Assembly: GCF_000699445.3 (NCBI RefSeq)
Contig: NC_067196.1
Span: 38,956,616 to 39,020,615 of the forward strand
Source: Schistosoma haematobium
Lineage: Eukaryota; Platyhelminthes; Trematoda; Strigeidida; Schistosomatidae
Direction of reading: 5' to 3'
DNA: 64,000 nucleotides
Program-made: the position numbers and the translations under genes
In this document: piece by piece, positions 10,540 to 21,365 of the stretch
Numbering within the stretch: the stretch's first letter is position 1
How the letters are laid out: the number at the start of each line of letters is the position of its first letter
Notes under the pieces: generated by a model
What the model was told of the DNA's origin: nothing
Seen by the model: only the letters and a program-made list of their open reading frames with translations
Database searches by the model: none

Positions 10540-12360
10540 TTCATAATATTTTAAATGTCCTTGGGTCGCCAGAAGATTCTGGAAATGCTACTAAAAATAG
10601 TAGCACTTTAGCAGCCAACCAATCAGAGCCTCTGCATGAGACGATTCGCTTCTTTGATATTTTTGGCAAAAACTCCAAGTGAACGCTGATTTGATGAAAC
10701 GCTTCTTGGTGTTTCCTGATGCTTGCTTGTCTTTCGCAAGCAATTTTCTTGATCACCCCAACAGTTATGTCCAGAAAAGCCTTCACAAGGTTTATGTACT
10801 TCTGAGGTACGCCTTTCAATGACAGACACTGCCACAGAATCTCGCGGTCTACGGAGTCAAACGATGCTTCTAAGTCAAGAAAGACCACCATTGTCGGACG
10901 CCGATAAGCATGCCTTTTTTCTAGAATCTGAAGAGTGATGAATATGTGGTCGCTGCAGCCACGACGATGTCTGAAGCCAGCTTGATTTTCTTGTGTTTGC
11001 AGTTCACGAGTCTTGATTAGGCGTCCGATAATTATCGAGGCTAGTATTTTAGATGCCATATTAGTCAAACTAGTCCCTCTGGTTGTCACAGGACGATTTT
11101 GATTCCTTCTTATATATTAAGACAATTAGTGATTGTGACCAGTCAGATGCGATTAAGTCCAACTTCCTTAGACTTTTGCTTAACATAGATCTGATTTGCT
11201 TTCTCTCTTTATCGCGTTCAGAGGCTGGTGGGATGAGTTTACAAGAATCTATCAATGCAATAGACTTGAAAGAAATCCATTGGCTTTTTGTAACCATTTG
11301 GTTTAAATAACTAACAGCTGTTTCCACAGCTGTTCGTATATCTTTACAAGCGACATCTAGGTCAGCTTCGTTTTCAGAACTACCTAAGTGTGACCTCAAT
11401 TACTCCTGGAATCTACTTTCGGCTTTCTCGTCACTCAATTCAATTCTAGTGGGTCTTCTTACTGTGGCTATTCTACCTCCAGTGAAGTGCAAGTAAATGC
11501 GTTCTCGTATTTATCATGTACTCCAGAACGTGAAACAGTCTTCTATCGACCCTCTCCAACGATGACTGATGGCAATATGATCTATTTGAGTCCATCGTTG
11601 ATTTGGTGTAGAGTTCGCCATGTTAGACGGTATTTCTTCTTATGCTTAAAATTAGTGTTTGCTAAGAATAAACGATTATCTGGGCACAGTTGCAGCAGAT
11701 GATCACCATCATCTGTTCGCTGATTCGGGATCCTAAACTACCCACCAAAATGTCTTCCTATTTGGTTTAAGCTACCTACTTGGGCATTAAAGTCACCTGC
11801 TATAACCACTATGTCTGATGAAACATGATACTAAGATTGGGCATTAGTATGAAAAGCGTTCAAATTTTTTTGACATCGTGGGGAAGGCTTTACCAAAAAC
11901 GATTCCTAATAATTATCACCTGCTGAAGAGAATTCATCACAAGCTATGAGGTACCTAACACGGTAACTTGCCCAAGGGACAACTGCTTGAAGTCGGTCAT
12001 ACACGACCTTTTGTGGGTAATTTTCGTGTTAGCTCCGTACTTGTTGAGATCTAACTGCCGGAGACGGATATCCGTGATATAAGGCGAGGTGTGAACTTTT
12101 AGGGTCAACATTTTCTAACCCCACCCCTCCTTGTGGGAAGGCAGCATCGCTGTCATGCTGGTTGTCTGAAGGAAACACCTTACTGCTGTCACACCTCTGT
12201 ACAGTCAGCAGTACGACTTCTCCTTCTGCCCCTGGGTTTATTACTGTTGGTCTTGCCATCCTTCAGCCGACCTGCCTGGCATGGTAGGACCTTGAGGAAC
12301 GATTGTTCTAGCCAGTAGAGTTCGATTGGTCCATCACAATAGTCAAGCCCGACCACCACG
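10540..12360 (-). mobile_element. Degenerate LINE (EN-RT), minus strand
   Basis: From right to left on the minus strand are a 5' UTR (about 12360-11950), endonuclease remnants (about 11850-11400), a linker (11399-11070) and part of the reverse transcriptase (11089-10541). The RT part shows ASKILASIIIGRL, QAGFRHRRGCSDHIF and VVFLDLEASFDSVDR, matching the LINE at 57816-59411. The element is broken by several frameshifts and stops. It lacks the YADD box and everything 3' of the fingers/palm, so it cannot be active. Small shadow frames on the plus strand are not genes. Confidence 0.8.
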
Positions 12361-14218
12361 TCAAGGTAGCAACAAAGGTCCGGATTAACATACCGGGTCT
12401 GGTAAGAGAGCTGTTAAGAATGCCGAACTGTTCCTTTCAAGTATGCTAGAACTGCGTGTGTTAACTACGAAGCAGTGGAGGAACTTGACATCCAGTCGAT
12501 GAAACTTTTCAATACTTTGCTCAGTCGTGATGACGAAATACAATTTCAGGGTCCATCAAACTTGCGTTCGTTCAATAGTGATTCCTATTCTCGTGAAAAT
12601 ATGAAAAGTGATTCAACAAGGTATTTTGAAGCTATATATGTATAAATATATATATATCTTGGAAGGAACAAGAATTATGGAAAAATAGTACTTGGAGACT
12701 CGCATTACAACTCCATTCACTTATAATGTATATACTGTTGGTATTTACACAGAAGTTTTACAAATCGAAGCAATTTTCATTCATTTTAGTTTAGGTTGAA
12801 ATATTTATGATTAGTTGTTTACTTGAGGATATCAAAAGTGTATTACGAAAACATTGAAATATGAAGTTAGTTCCAGAACATGTATATTAATATATGTGAA
12901 TGTACTGGAAATGGATTGTCATGTACAATGTGTTGTCTGTTATACTATGATTTGACATTAAAATTTTATCAAATTATGTCAATTAACGGGGTTTTTTGTA
13001 GAAAAGGTGATTAGATAGATGCCTTAAAAATACTAAATATCTAATGTGTGAAGTATATCATCGACCTCTAAATTACTGAGTAGAATGACATGGTTATATG
13101 GAAGTTAGAAATCATTGAAAGCAATCAAAAGGTAGCATAATTTTCATTTACAAGTAGTTTGATCATACTTTACAAAATTTAAATCAACTTACTCGAAAGT
13201 TTGGATATTGATTCAATATTAGTTGAAGCTAAATCACTTTGTTTGTCTGTCACAACTAAGATTTTTGTTATCACTAAAATATTTCAAAGAAAAGCTTCTC
13301 TTCCTATCGAGAAGTATCATCTAGACGCAAACTACTGTTTAAAAGTTTGGTTTTATTTCTTACTTGTACGATGAAGATGAATTGAAAAGATTAAATTTGA
13401 ACGTGATGACATAGATTTTATAGTAAAATGATAATTTCCACAATTCTTTAATTGATAGAGATTGTCTTATGAAATTCATTATTAGAATATGAAATAGTCC
13501 ATTAAATTTTATGATCCAGTAATAATCAGTTTGTTCACATATAGACAGTTTTTAATTTAGTAATGTCATTCTGTAATTAATTTTATTCACATGATGCATC
13601 AATTAGAAACCTTCAAGCTGAACCGACTATCTTAGTTATGAGCATGCTCTATATTATGAAAGTATTCTATGTGTGATTCGGAAGTAAATCTCTTGCTCAA
13701 AATAATATTATGGCCGTTCCAGGTCTATTCTGTTGGAATTTCTGAATGGACTGTTTAAAGCATTGATGTATTTAAACAACCATACGAAGATGACTTCTCA
13801 ACTTCACTAGTCGAATTACGCTTCGATACCTTTATACTTGTCTCAGAAAAATGCGTACATGGTTTCATGATTCACAGTCCGTTTTAGGTACATATTAGTT
13901 CATTCTAGCTTCCATAAAGGAACAAAGCCAACCAGTCTATGTCTGATTTATCATTAACAATTTCATATGTAGTCATATCGTAAAATACTTGAAGATTATA
14001 CGAGTAACTTTTATTATGTTGTCATTTAATTTAGAAAGCGTAAATGGCCAGTTTAGTCTGTAGGCGCTTTAATTTACAATACGGAGATTATATCACCATA
14101 CGAACCAATAAAGTGAGATCGAAAATATTAACATTATGACAAGATAGTTTTCTCATTACGTCTAATTCATAAACTAAACGGAATAAACTCATTGATACAT
14201 CAAGTATGTAACCTTGGT
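12361..14218. other. Probable repeat remnant, then AT-rich sequence
   Basis: 12361-12620 has GC content and texture like nearby transposon sequence but no family I can name. 12620-14218 is AT-rich with nothing recognisable on either strand. Confidence 0.35.
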
Positions 14219-14274
14219 TCAGCAAAAAAATCTCTCTTCGTGGAACTCGTTTTCAAAGCTTATAGGTATAAGTA

Positions 14275-14430
14275 TAAAAACTGTTGCTCTGGTTGTTAGA
14301 AAAGACATCGGCCTCGTGACTTCTGAAGAATCTCGGCTTTCATCCTGAGACGTCATAAATCTTCCTTCAAATCTCAGGGCAGAGTTGAGATGGTTAAATT
14401 TGTTTAATCTGGTTGGCATTTTTTGCATGA
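14275..14430 (-). mobile_element. RTE-type LINE 5' UTR fragment
   Basis: On the minus strand this matches the 5' UTR of the RTE element at 21480-21610: CTCTGCCCTG, a block ending in cttcagaagtcacgaggccg, then AACAACCAGAGCAACA. Only the leader is present, so the fragment has no coding capacity. It ends within a few bases of duplicon B's left edge. Confidence 0.65.
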
Positions 14431-15389
14431 TTTGCAGACTGACAAATTGATCATTCTTGATCTCAATCGTATCATCATTTAAAGCCTAACACAAAACCCA
14501 TAATTTTGAACAAATATTAAATCACATGCCAAAACATCTTCACAGGTTTACAAAATAGAATTGTCAAATAGTAACGAATCAATTGTGATGAAACAATTGT
14601 ATTACAGTTAATACTATCTCAAGCATAAGCAAGTGACAATAATATATAAACTCCGGGAAATACTATCAAGTGAATACGATTATAAAACCTCCTATCTCGG
14701 ATAAACAAAACCTAGTAACTGTCAACAAGTAACACGAGTTCTTTGGTCTAAATGGTGATCAACTATGCACGATCGTCAGGCAAATAATGTTTTGCAAATT
14801 CACATATTACTCACAACTTTGTAGGTAGTACATTTTTCAACAAACAGTAAACACTATCCACATCGATAGAGTTTAATTTCTTGTAATACAGAAGAACTAA
14901 TTGTTTCAAACGGGACATGTTGCAACAATCCACACTTCCTATTTATTCGGGTATGTTAGGGATATTGCACTATTTACACCATTATTCATTGAGAATTCTA
15001 TATTTTAAGGGTAAGATAACATGATGGACAAAATAAGACTTGACAACTGTTCAGTATTGCATAAGTAAAACATGCTCATAATGTTTCGAAACACTCACTA
15101 ACCAGTCACTAGCATAATTAAATAGAAGTTTGTTTCTAGTGAAATATCTCTTGTATTTTGATTCAGAATTCAAAATTGGGTGTTCAGTTCAATGAGCATT
15201 TATCTGTTCAGTATTTTGTTGAATACTTCTTTATAACACCAAAGTTATCTGTGTTGTAAATGCGTTGCAAACATTGAATAACTCGTGAAATGTCTGTTTA
15301 TGTGATCAATTCTCTTGTCCAACTTTTGCAGAGCATTACAAAAATTGGTTCACTAGATTTCCTAGAGGGTGATTTAACTATTTCGATAT

Positions 15390-15436
15390 TGCAGTCAGTC
15401 AGTCAGTCAGCTACAACGTAGGACCAGGCACATATT
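15390..15436 (-). mobile_element. LINE 3' terminal tip
   Basis: The repeated GTCAGTCAGTCAGTCAG followed by CTACAACGTAGGACCAGG is the reverse complement of the 3' end of the LINE family ending at 54437 (CCTAGTCCTACGTTGTAG then CTGACTGACTGAC). Only the extreme 3' end is present, as expected of a severely 5'-truncated insertion. Confidence 0.6.
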
Positions 15437-15814
15437 GCATTATCTATAGAGTGGTCATCCATCATGTTCTATAAGAAGACGAATATAACATATATTGTCT
15501 TCAAATGTTATGTAGGTAGTTTAGACAAATATATATGAAGGTAGAATGTAATCGTTTATTAGAGGTGATGAATCTAGAGATAGTTTAGAGAGGTTAGTTT
15601 GCAAGATATTTCACACAGAACATTTCAGTATAGTTTAGTGTATCATTTACTTATTTCTTTAAACACATGAAGATTGGTACAAGGAGGCAGTAAAATATAT
15701 ATGTAGTGCACAATAAAAATGAGGTTGTGAAGGGGTAGAGAAAGGGAGGTAAGTATAGTGAAAACAGAAGAAAGATGTATAGAAATTAATGTTTGAAAGT
15801 GAAATGATAATAAG

Positions 15815-16012
15815 AAGAATAGTCTCGCGCGCGAAGCTGATGGGTCCTGGTTTCTAATCTCACGGGGCGGGATTGTGAATTCCCACTGCTGAGGAGTCCC
15901 ATACTAGAATGAAACTGCCGTCCAGTGCTTTCAGGTTTTCCATGTTGGTCTAGCTTCAATCGACTCATGTATTCAATCATTAAATTACTACAATCTCCAC
16001 AATACCCCTCTT
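15815..16012 (+). mobile_element. tRNA-derived SINE (Sm-alpha-like)
   Basis: A degenerate B box (GGTTTCTAATCTC) is followed by ACGGGGCGGGATTGTGAATT, the hammerhead segment, and the 3' body (GGTTTTCCATGTTGGTCTAG, AATCGACTCATG, ATCTCCACAATACCCC). It is followed at once by an (AAT)n tract that may have grown from the SINE's 3' tail. The A-box half is eroded. An equivalent copy lies at 37104-37301. Confidence 0.75.
15884..15927 (+). ncRNA. Hammerhead ribozyme-like motif in SINE
   Basis: The order is helix-I arm CACTG, core CTGAGGA, stem II GTCCC..AGAAT, GAAAC, a TGCC loop closed by AC/GT, cleavage triplet GTC, and helix-I partner CAGTG. Core boxes and helix I are intact. Stem II has one mismatch relative to the GTCC/GGAC pairing seen in the copies at 6168 and 18385. 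Established knowledge: schistosome Sm-alpha repeats encode active hammerheads of this layout. Activity of this copy is uncertain because stem II is weakened. Confidence 0.6.
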
Positions 16013-16016
16013 TGAT

Positions 16017-16075
<59 letters not shown>
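16017..16075 (+). repeat. (AAT)n microsatellite
   Basis: About 19 uninterrupted ATA/AAT units directly follow the SINE. The duplicon B counterpart (37306-37342) is 21 nt shorter. Confidence 0.95.
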
Positions 16076-16196
16076 GTGAAACAGTTCAGTCAACAAAAAT
16101 ACAGCCAGAAAGAATTCTTTGAGTTTGTCTCACTTATATGAAGAAAGTGAAAACGGTAGGACTGCCACAACAACACTGTCATAGTTATCACGGGTC

Positions 16197-17047
16197 AACA
16201 GTCGTAGTGTTCTTAACATTAGGGCCGACTTCGATTTGTTGGACAAGACGATTTTTGGGATTGTCTATTGAAGAAGGGTGTATCTGTGAAGTTTAGTAAC
16301 ATCTCGACAACCCTAGATGCAAACACCTCAAGCGTAGTGAGGGAATACAACCAACTCTCTCCATTGTTTCATCCAAACAGTGGGGTTAGACAGGGTCGTC
16401 CAATCTCACCATTCCTCTTCAACCTTGCCATCAATGACATTCTGGAAACAGCTCTGATGGATGTAAGTAATGGTGGTGTGGATCTGTCGTCTGGAGAGAC
16501 TACTTGACATGAAGAATACAGATGATATTGTCTTAATGTACGAGGATACGCAAGCCATGCAATCAGCACTTAATCAGTACCCATGGGTATGACATATGCT
16601 TTGCACCTTTGAAGTGCGAAGTACTTTTACACGACTGGTAGGACCCTGATGCTGCACTCACTCTAGGTAGTGAGCAGATAGTTGTCGAGAAGTTCGTGTA
16701 TCCGGGTAACTGCGTAAGTGCTGGTGGTGGCATGAATGATTAGATCAATTAATGTATAGTGAAAGCCAAAGCGGCTCATGCCAATCTTTGGCGCCTCTGT
16801 GATGTTAGTCGGAACTACAACGCGTCGGTGTGAGCCTGGCCTATCCGAGTTGATCATCGTTGTATCTGAAGGATTGCTGAAATCTAGTGGCAACACGATG
16901 TTAGTAATGCAGAGACTCGGCATCGTGTGTTCGGGCACAGCGACGATAATTCATTCAGTGTCACTATCTTAAAATATCGACTCCGGTGGCTTAGACATGT
17001 TCTACGATTGTCGTCCCAGAGGATTGCATATCGAGCATTATCTTCGA
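16197..17047 (+). mobile_element. LINE reverse-transcriptase fragment
   Basis: This is collinear with 58245-59185 of the LINE in the nicastrin intron and visibly similar to it. It includes SGVRQGRPISPFLFNLAI (the usual GVRQGCPISPFLF) and AL.DVSNGGVD, then remnants of the C-terminal block. Several indels break the frame and the YADD region reads through a frameshift. It is bounded on both sides by related stretches beginning GGTAGGACTGCCAC (about 16156 and 17049). Confidence 0.8.
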
Positions 17048-17085
17048 CGGTAGGACTGCCACTAGAACACCGTCATACTTACTGA

Positions 17086-18384
17086 AATGTATACAATAGG
17101 GAAAAAGCAAAGTTTGTATTTATGAATAATAGCTAACATACGTTTTTATATTGATGAATGGGAGAACGATGTACGGTGACAATTCTGTCAGATTTGGGGA
17201 ATAGTACGTCCGCATTAGAAACAAGTTAAATTTCGCTAAAGAAGATATACCATAGTTGTGGACAGTAAGAAGTATGACCGTAGGATACGTGGAAGCTCAG
17301 TAGACAGGTAGGAGTAGTTGTATGTTAGACCTGTTTCAATGAAAAGCAGTCAGATGATTAGAATCATTTTAATTATGTCCGCAACAATATTATGTTGAAA
17401 TAATTTGTTACTAAGTCTATTAGCATGTTTCTGACGTTAGGTGATTGAGGGCAGTCAGCAGAAAGCTTGATCTATGAAATTCGGTTAGTATTATGGAACT
17501 AGACGAACACGAAATAGGTTACTATTCGGTGGTCAATCAACATTAGCATGTCCATGACAAAAGTCAGTCATATATTTTCAGTGCATGTAGTCATATAAGA
17601 GCTTCTCCCAACACTAAAAATGTGAACAAACTAAACATTTTTTAACTGAACTATATGCCATATTTGACGACATTTGGCCATCAGAAACTTTTAAAATGAT
17701 ATATAAGTTTTGGTTGTAAGACACAGGTAAAATTACCAGTTATTACAGCCGGAAGTGAAGAGTTATCCTTCACGATCAGATATTTTGACTGATTAATAGG
17801 ACCAATGGAAAGTAGCAACCTTTGTGTTAAAGTTGTTTAATATGTTTATCAGGTTCATTACATAATACATAAATAACGTATAATGATGTGTCATTGATAA
17901 TGATGACAATAATACTGTTCTATATGATCGCCTACTAAACGGCTATAAAACCATGCTCTTAGACTGGTAGAAGAGATTAAATGTTACTCATGTTATGATA
18001 ACGATTGCATTGAAAATATTAAGGATACGATGCTTTTATTTAATTAGAGAATAGATGAGTAGTTCTGATTTTCTAACGAATGCATTTTGTCGTGAATTTA
18101 ATCTATTCAATTTATTACTAATAAGTAATAATTAAAAATTATTGGTAACATATTACAAATATGAATTATGGTATTAATCCAATAAAGGAATGGTCTGGCA
18201 AAATTTAGACTATACTTTCGTATAACATAAAGCTAATTATAACCACTTAACCTTTGTTAGTCACAAAATTATAGATACAGCTTGTCCTTCTTACATTGGG
18301 GATTAAACTATTTAGGAGACAAAATGTTTATTTTGAATGGCTTTTGCAATTACAAAAGAAAATATTTTTTGTGAATTAGGAGAT
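17086..18384. other. No gene seen
   Basis: AT-rich sequence without coding potential or repeats I can name. Confidence 0.4.
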
Positions 18385-18470
18385 TCAGACCCAGGACCCG
18401 CGTGGGGTGGGATCGTGGATGCACACTGATGAAGAGTCCCATACTAGGACGAAACGGCAATATCTTATCA
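18385..18470 (+). mobile_element. SINE fragment with hammerhead core
   Basis: This 5'-truncated SINE contains GGGTGGGATCGTGGATGC, helix-I arm CACTG, core CTGATGA plus an extra AGA, perfect stem II (GTCC..GGAC) and GAAACGGC. It ends before the GTC cleavage triplet, so the ribozyme lacks its substrate strand. Confidence 0.65.
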
Positions 18471-19820
18471 GTGGTTTATTTATTAAATATCTGTGGTCCA
18501 TAATGGTATAGCTCTCTTGATTAAATTTGATTCTGTGGTCAATACCCAACTAAAGTGATTAAAACTACACTAGTAGGATGATAAAAATTCATTGAAGATA
18601 AGTTTTCCATGAATCGATTAGATATATGAATTCGGCTGAACTAAATTACGCCGCTACTATAATAAACCAAGGACCGGATCTAAAGTTAAGATACTTTTTA
18701 TGGAATAATTCGGTTTATGGTATTCTTTAACTAGTCTAAATTATATCCTGATGTACAAAAGGATATTTTAGATACTTCAATCTAAAATAATGTATCCTTA
18801 TAAACTGAAAAACTCTTATTTTAGTAATAATAGTGACTTGTTTTCAATCTAATTTTTGAAAACTTATTAAAGTTACAGGTTAGTGCAAGTTTATTTCAGA
18901 TGTTTATCAAATGGCAATAGATCAACCTTGGAAAATTTTGTCTAACTAATAGTTGAATATCTGAGCCTCATGATCAACACATTCCCAAGCACACATAGAT
19001 AACATAATATTTCAGAAATCTACAAAACACTTCAGACATTCACCATTTTTCAAATACTGAATCAGATCGATCAGCGCACAAAACAACAGTAGTGAAAATG
19101 ATTGAGGTCATTCTATTTTACATAAACTTGTGTTATAATGGTTACATTAAGGTAAACCACACAAGATTTATATATGTCAAACAAGACTGATCGGATTTCA
19201 GTTGAAATATCAACAAGGGAATAATTCATGCCACTACAAATCGAAGTAATGAAAATGATCTAACTTATAAACATCATAACTCTTTTGAACTCAATATTCC
19301 GTAAATACTTGATTTCTGAAATTTAATAAAATATCCACTTTATTTCTTTTTTTTTAAAATTGAGTTAACTTAAAGTTAATGTTTCAATAAACTAAAGCTT
19401 TTATGGTACTGATTTTTGTTGTTGTTGTTGTTGTTGAGTAAACTGGACTCATCTTCATATATTTTATATAATTTTAGGTGATTTGTTGTCAATGGTTACA
19501 TTGTGATCAAGAATAACAGGTCTGTCAAAATTATGTTGTTATGATGCTCTCTATTAATTAATTCATCAAAATAAATCAAGAAAAATATACAAATCTATTT
19601 AATCAACGAAATTATTTTATCTATAATAGTCATTATTAAAATGTTACTTTTAACTTGGTATACAAATAATGAAACACTATTTGTGTTACCTGATATTTTA
19701 AATAGATAAATCACCGTAAATCAAATAATTAATTGTCAATATCATAAATGATACTTAAAAGAGATTATAAACTATTCCAAATATCATATCAGGGTCCATT
19801 TATGATTGTGGGTAATAAGT
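18471..19820. other. No gene seen; short (GTT)n tract
   Basis: AT-rich sequence. A short (TTG)n run lies at about 19417-19436. Nothing else is recognised. Confidence 0.4.
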
Positions 19821-19829
19821 TCATAACGC

Positions 19830-20735
19830 AGAAAAGACCAGTGTCAGGCAAAGTTGTTTACTCTCACACTTTCTCTTTCCCTTGGTGATCGACTGGATCG
19901 TGAAGACGTCAACATCTGTGTGGAAGCATGGGATACAGTGGATATCTAGGATGCAGCTGAACGATCTAAACTTTGCAGATGATTTGGTTCTTCTATCGCA
20001 CACAACAACAAATGCAGGAAATGACGACCAAGGTAGCAGCAGCCTCAGCAGCACTATGTCTCAACACAAACAGATAAGCAAGATTCTCCGATACAACACA
20101 GCATGAACCAATCCAATCACAATTGACGGAGAGGCTTTGGAAGATGTAAAAACCCTTACATATCTGGCCAGCAGCATTGATGAACACGGTGGTTCTGATG
20201 CAGATGTGAAGGTGCGGATCGGCAAAGCAAGAGCAGCATATCTACAATTGAAGAACATCTGGAACTCAAAACAACTGTCAACCAGTACCAAGGACAGAAT
20301 TTTCAATACAAATATCAAAACAGTTCTACTGTGTGGGGTGGAAACCTGGAGAACTACGAAAGCCATCATCCAGAATATACAAGTGTTTATTAACAGCTGT
20401 CTACTCAAAACACTTCGGATCTGTTGGCCAGACACTATCAACAACAACCTGCTGTAGGAGAGAACAAATTAGATCGTAGTGGACGAAGAAATCAGGAGGA
20501 AGTGTTGGAAGTGGATAGGACACACGTTGAAAAAAGCACCCAGCTGCATCATATGGCAAGCCCTCTCATGGAATCGTCAAGGCCAAGGGAAAAGAGGAAG
20601 ACCAATGAACATAAATGGAGACAGATATGAGAAGAATGAGCAGCAATCGGTTAGAAGTAGAATGAAAATCCCAGGACAGATTGTGTTGGGGAATGCTGAA
20701 TAGCAGACTATCCTCCCCCATGAGGGTTAACAGGC
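19830..20735 (+). mobile_element. RTE-type LINE 3' fragment
   Basis: This is the reverse-transcriptase C-terminal half. It begins near VIDWIVKTSTS, then FADDLVLLS (an intact FADD box), then TYLASSIDEHGGSDADVKVR, RIFNTNIKTVLLCGVETWR and [10 protein letters not shown]. It matches the RTE at 23670-24480. At least two frameshifts or stops are present. It ends with GAGGGTTAACAGGC, as the fuller copy ends with GAGGAGTAACAGGC. The element is truncated at its 5' end and dead. Confidence 0.85.
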
Positions 20736-21049
20736 TTAAGTAGAATTCTGTTACGGAGTTAGGGAAACATACGTCTAACTAATATGTTAGATGAGTAAAA
20801 GGAGTGTTCATTATTTCTCGCCATATTATAGATAAGATTCATATAAATAAAATAATAAAGCTACTGAAACTAATGAACACAGATGATTACATCTCTAAGA
20901 TAATATCAATCCTAAACAATCATTAGAGATTAGAGGTACATACATTTAACAAGCATTTATCTGATTCAACAGAATAATGAATCACAAGTATGTGTAAAGA
21001 ACTTCTTACTTAGAAAATCATTTTAATTCTACTCAGGATGTTCAAAGAC
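20736..21049. other. No gene seen
   Basis: AT-rich spacer between the LINE fragment and the Penelope-like RT fragment. Confidence 0.4.
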
Positions 21050-21365
21050 CTCGATGTTCACATCCACCAAAAGTACACAAACATGTTGTTCTCTTTAAAC
21101 CTATTCAGTCAATGAACAATTCACCATGTCACAAAGTTTCTCACTGGCTAACAGATAAGAGGGAACCGGTCCGTCAGAGATTAGCAACATATATGTCTAG
21201 AGATTCATTCTAATTTGCTGACAAACTAAGTTGTATGGGTGTTTCTGTTTAGTCCATGGTATCTTTTAACGTAATATCCCTGTTTATCAAAATACCACCT
21301 CTTGAAACTATTGATATAATTTGTCAGAATTCTGATCTTCTGATTTCACCAGTAACTCCGCCTAT
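21050..21365 (+). mobile_element. Penelope-like element RT, 5' part
   Basis: One frame with two stop codons reads PPKVHKHVVLFKPIQSMNNS, then TDKREPVRQRL, then SFNVISLFIKIPPLETI. The order PKVHK, RP..S..NSP, SFDVTSLFTNIPxxETI is characteristic of Penelope-like reverse transcriptases. The sequence stops at about 21365, where the RTE leader begins (gagcccgggtaaagg), and the RT resumes at 24697. The element is therefore split by an insertion. Confidence 0.65.

Larger units (their letters stand above)
14434..17047 (+). repeat. Duplicon B, copy 1
   Basis: This block recurs in the same orientation at 35722-38315. Only scattered single-base differences were seen, plus a 21-nt length difference in the AAT microsatellite. 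It carries a LINE 3' tip, a SINE with a hammerhead-type motif, the microsatellite and a LINE RT fragment. The right edge falls inside the LINE: copy 2 continues through the LINE 3' end, while copy 1 switches to unrelated sequence after cttcgac. Confidence 0.92.

Noticed and set aside
12029..12318. Small frames on both strands with GC-rich codons
   Set aside because: They are in the 5' leader of the minus-strand LINE; no domain and no splice context.
15394..15412. Short tandem GTCA repeat as a CRISPR-like or satellite array
   Set aside because: It is the simple-repeat tail of a LINE 3' end, only about four units.
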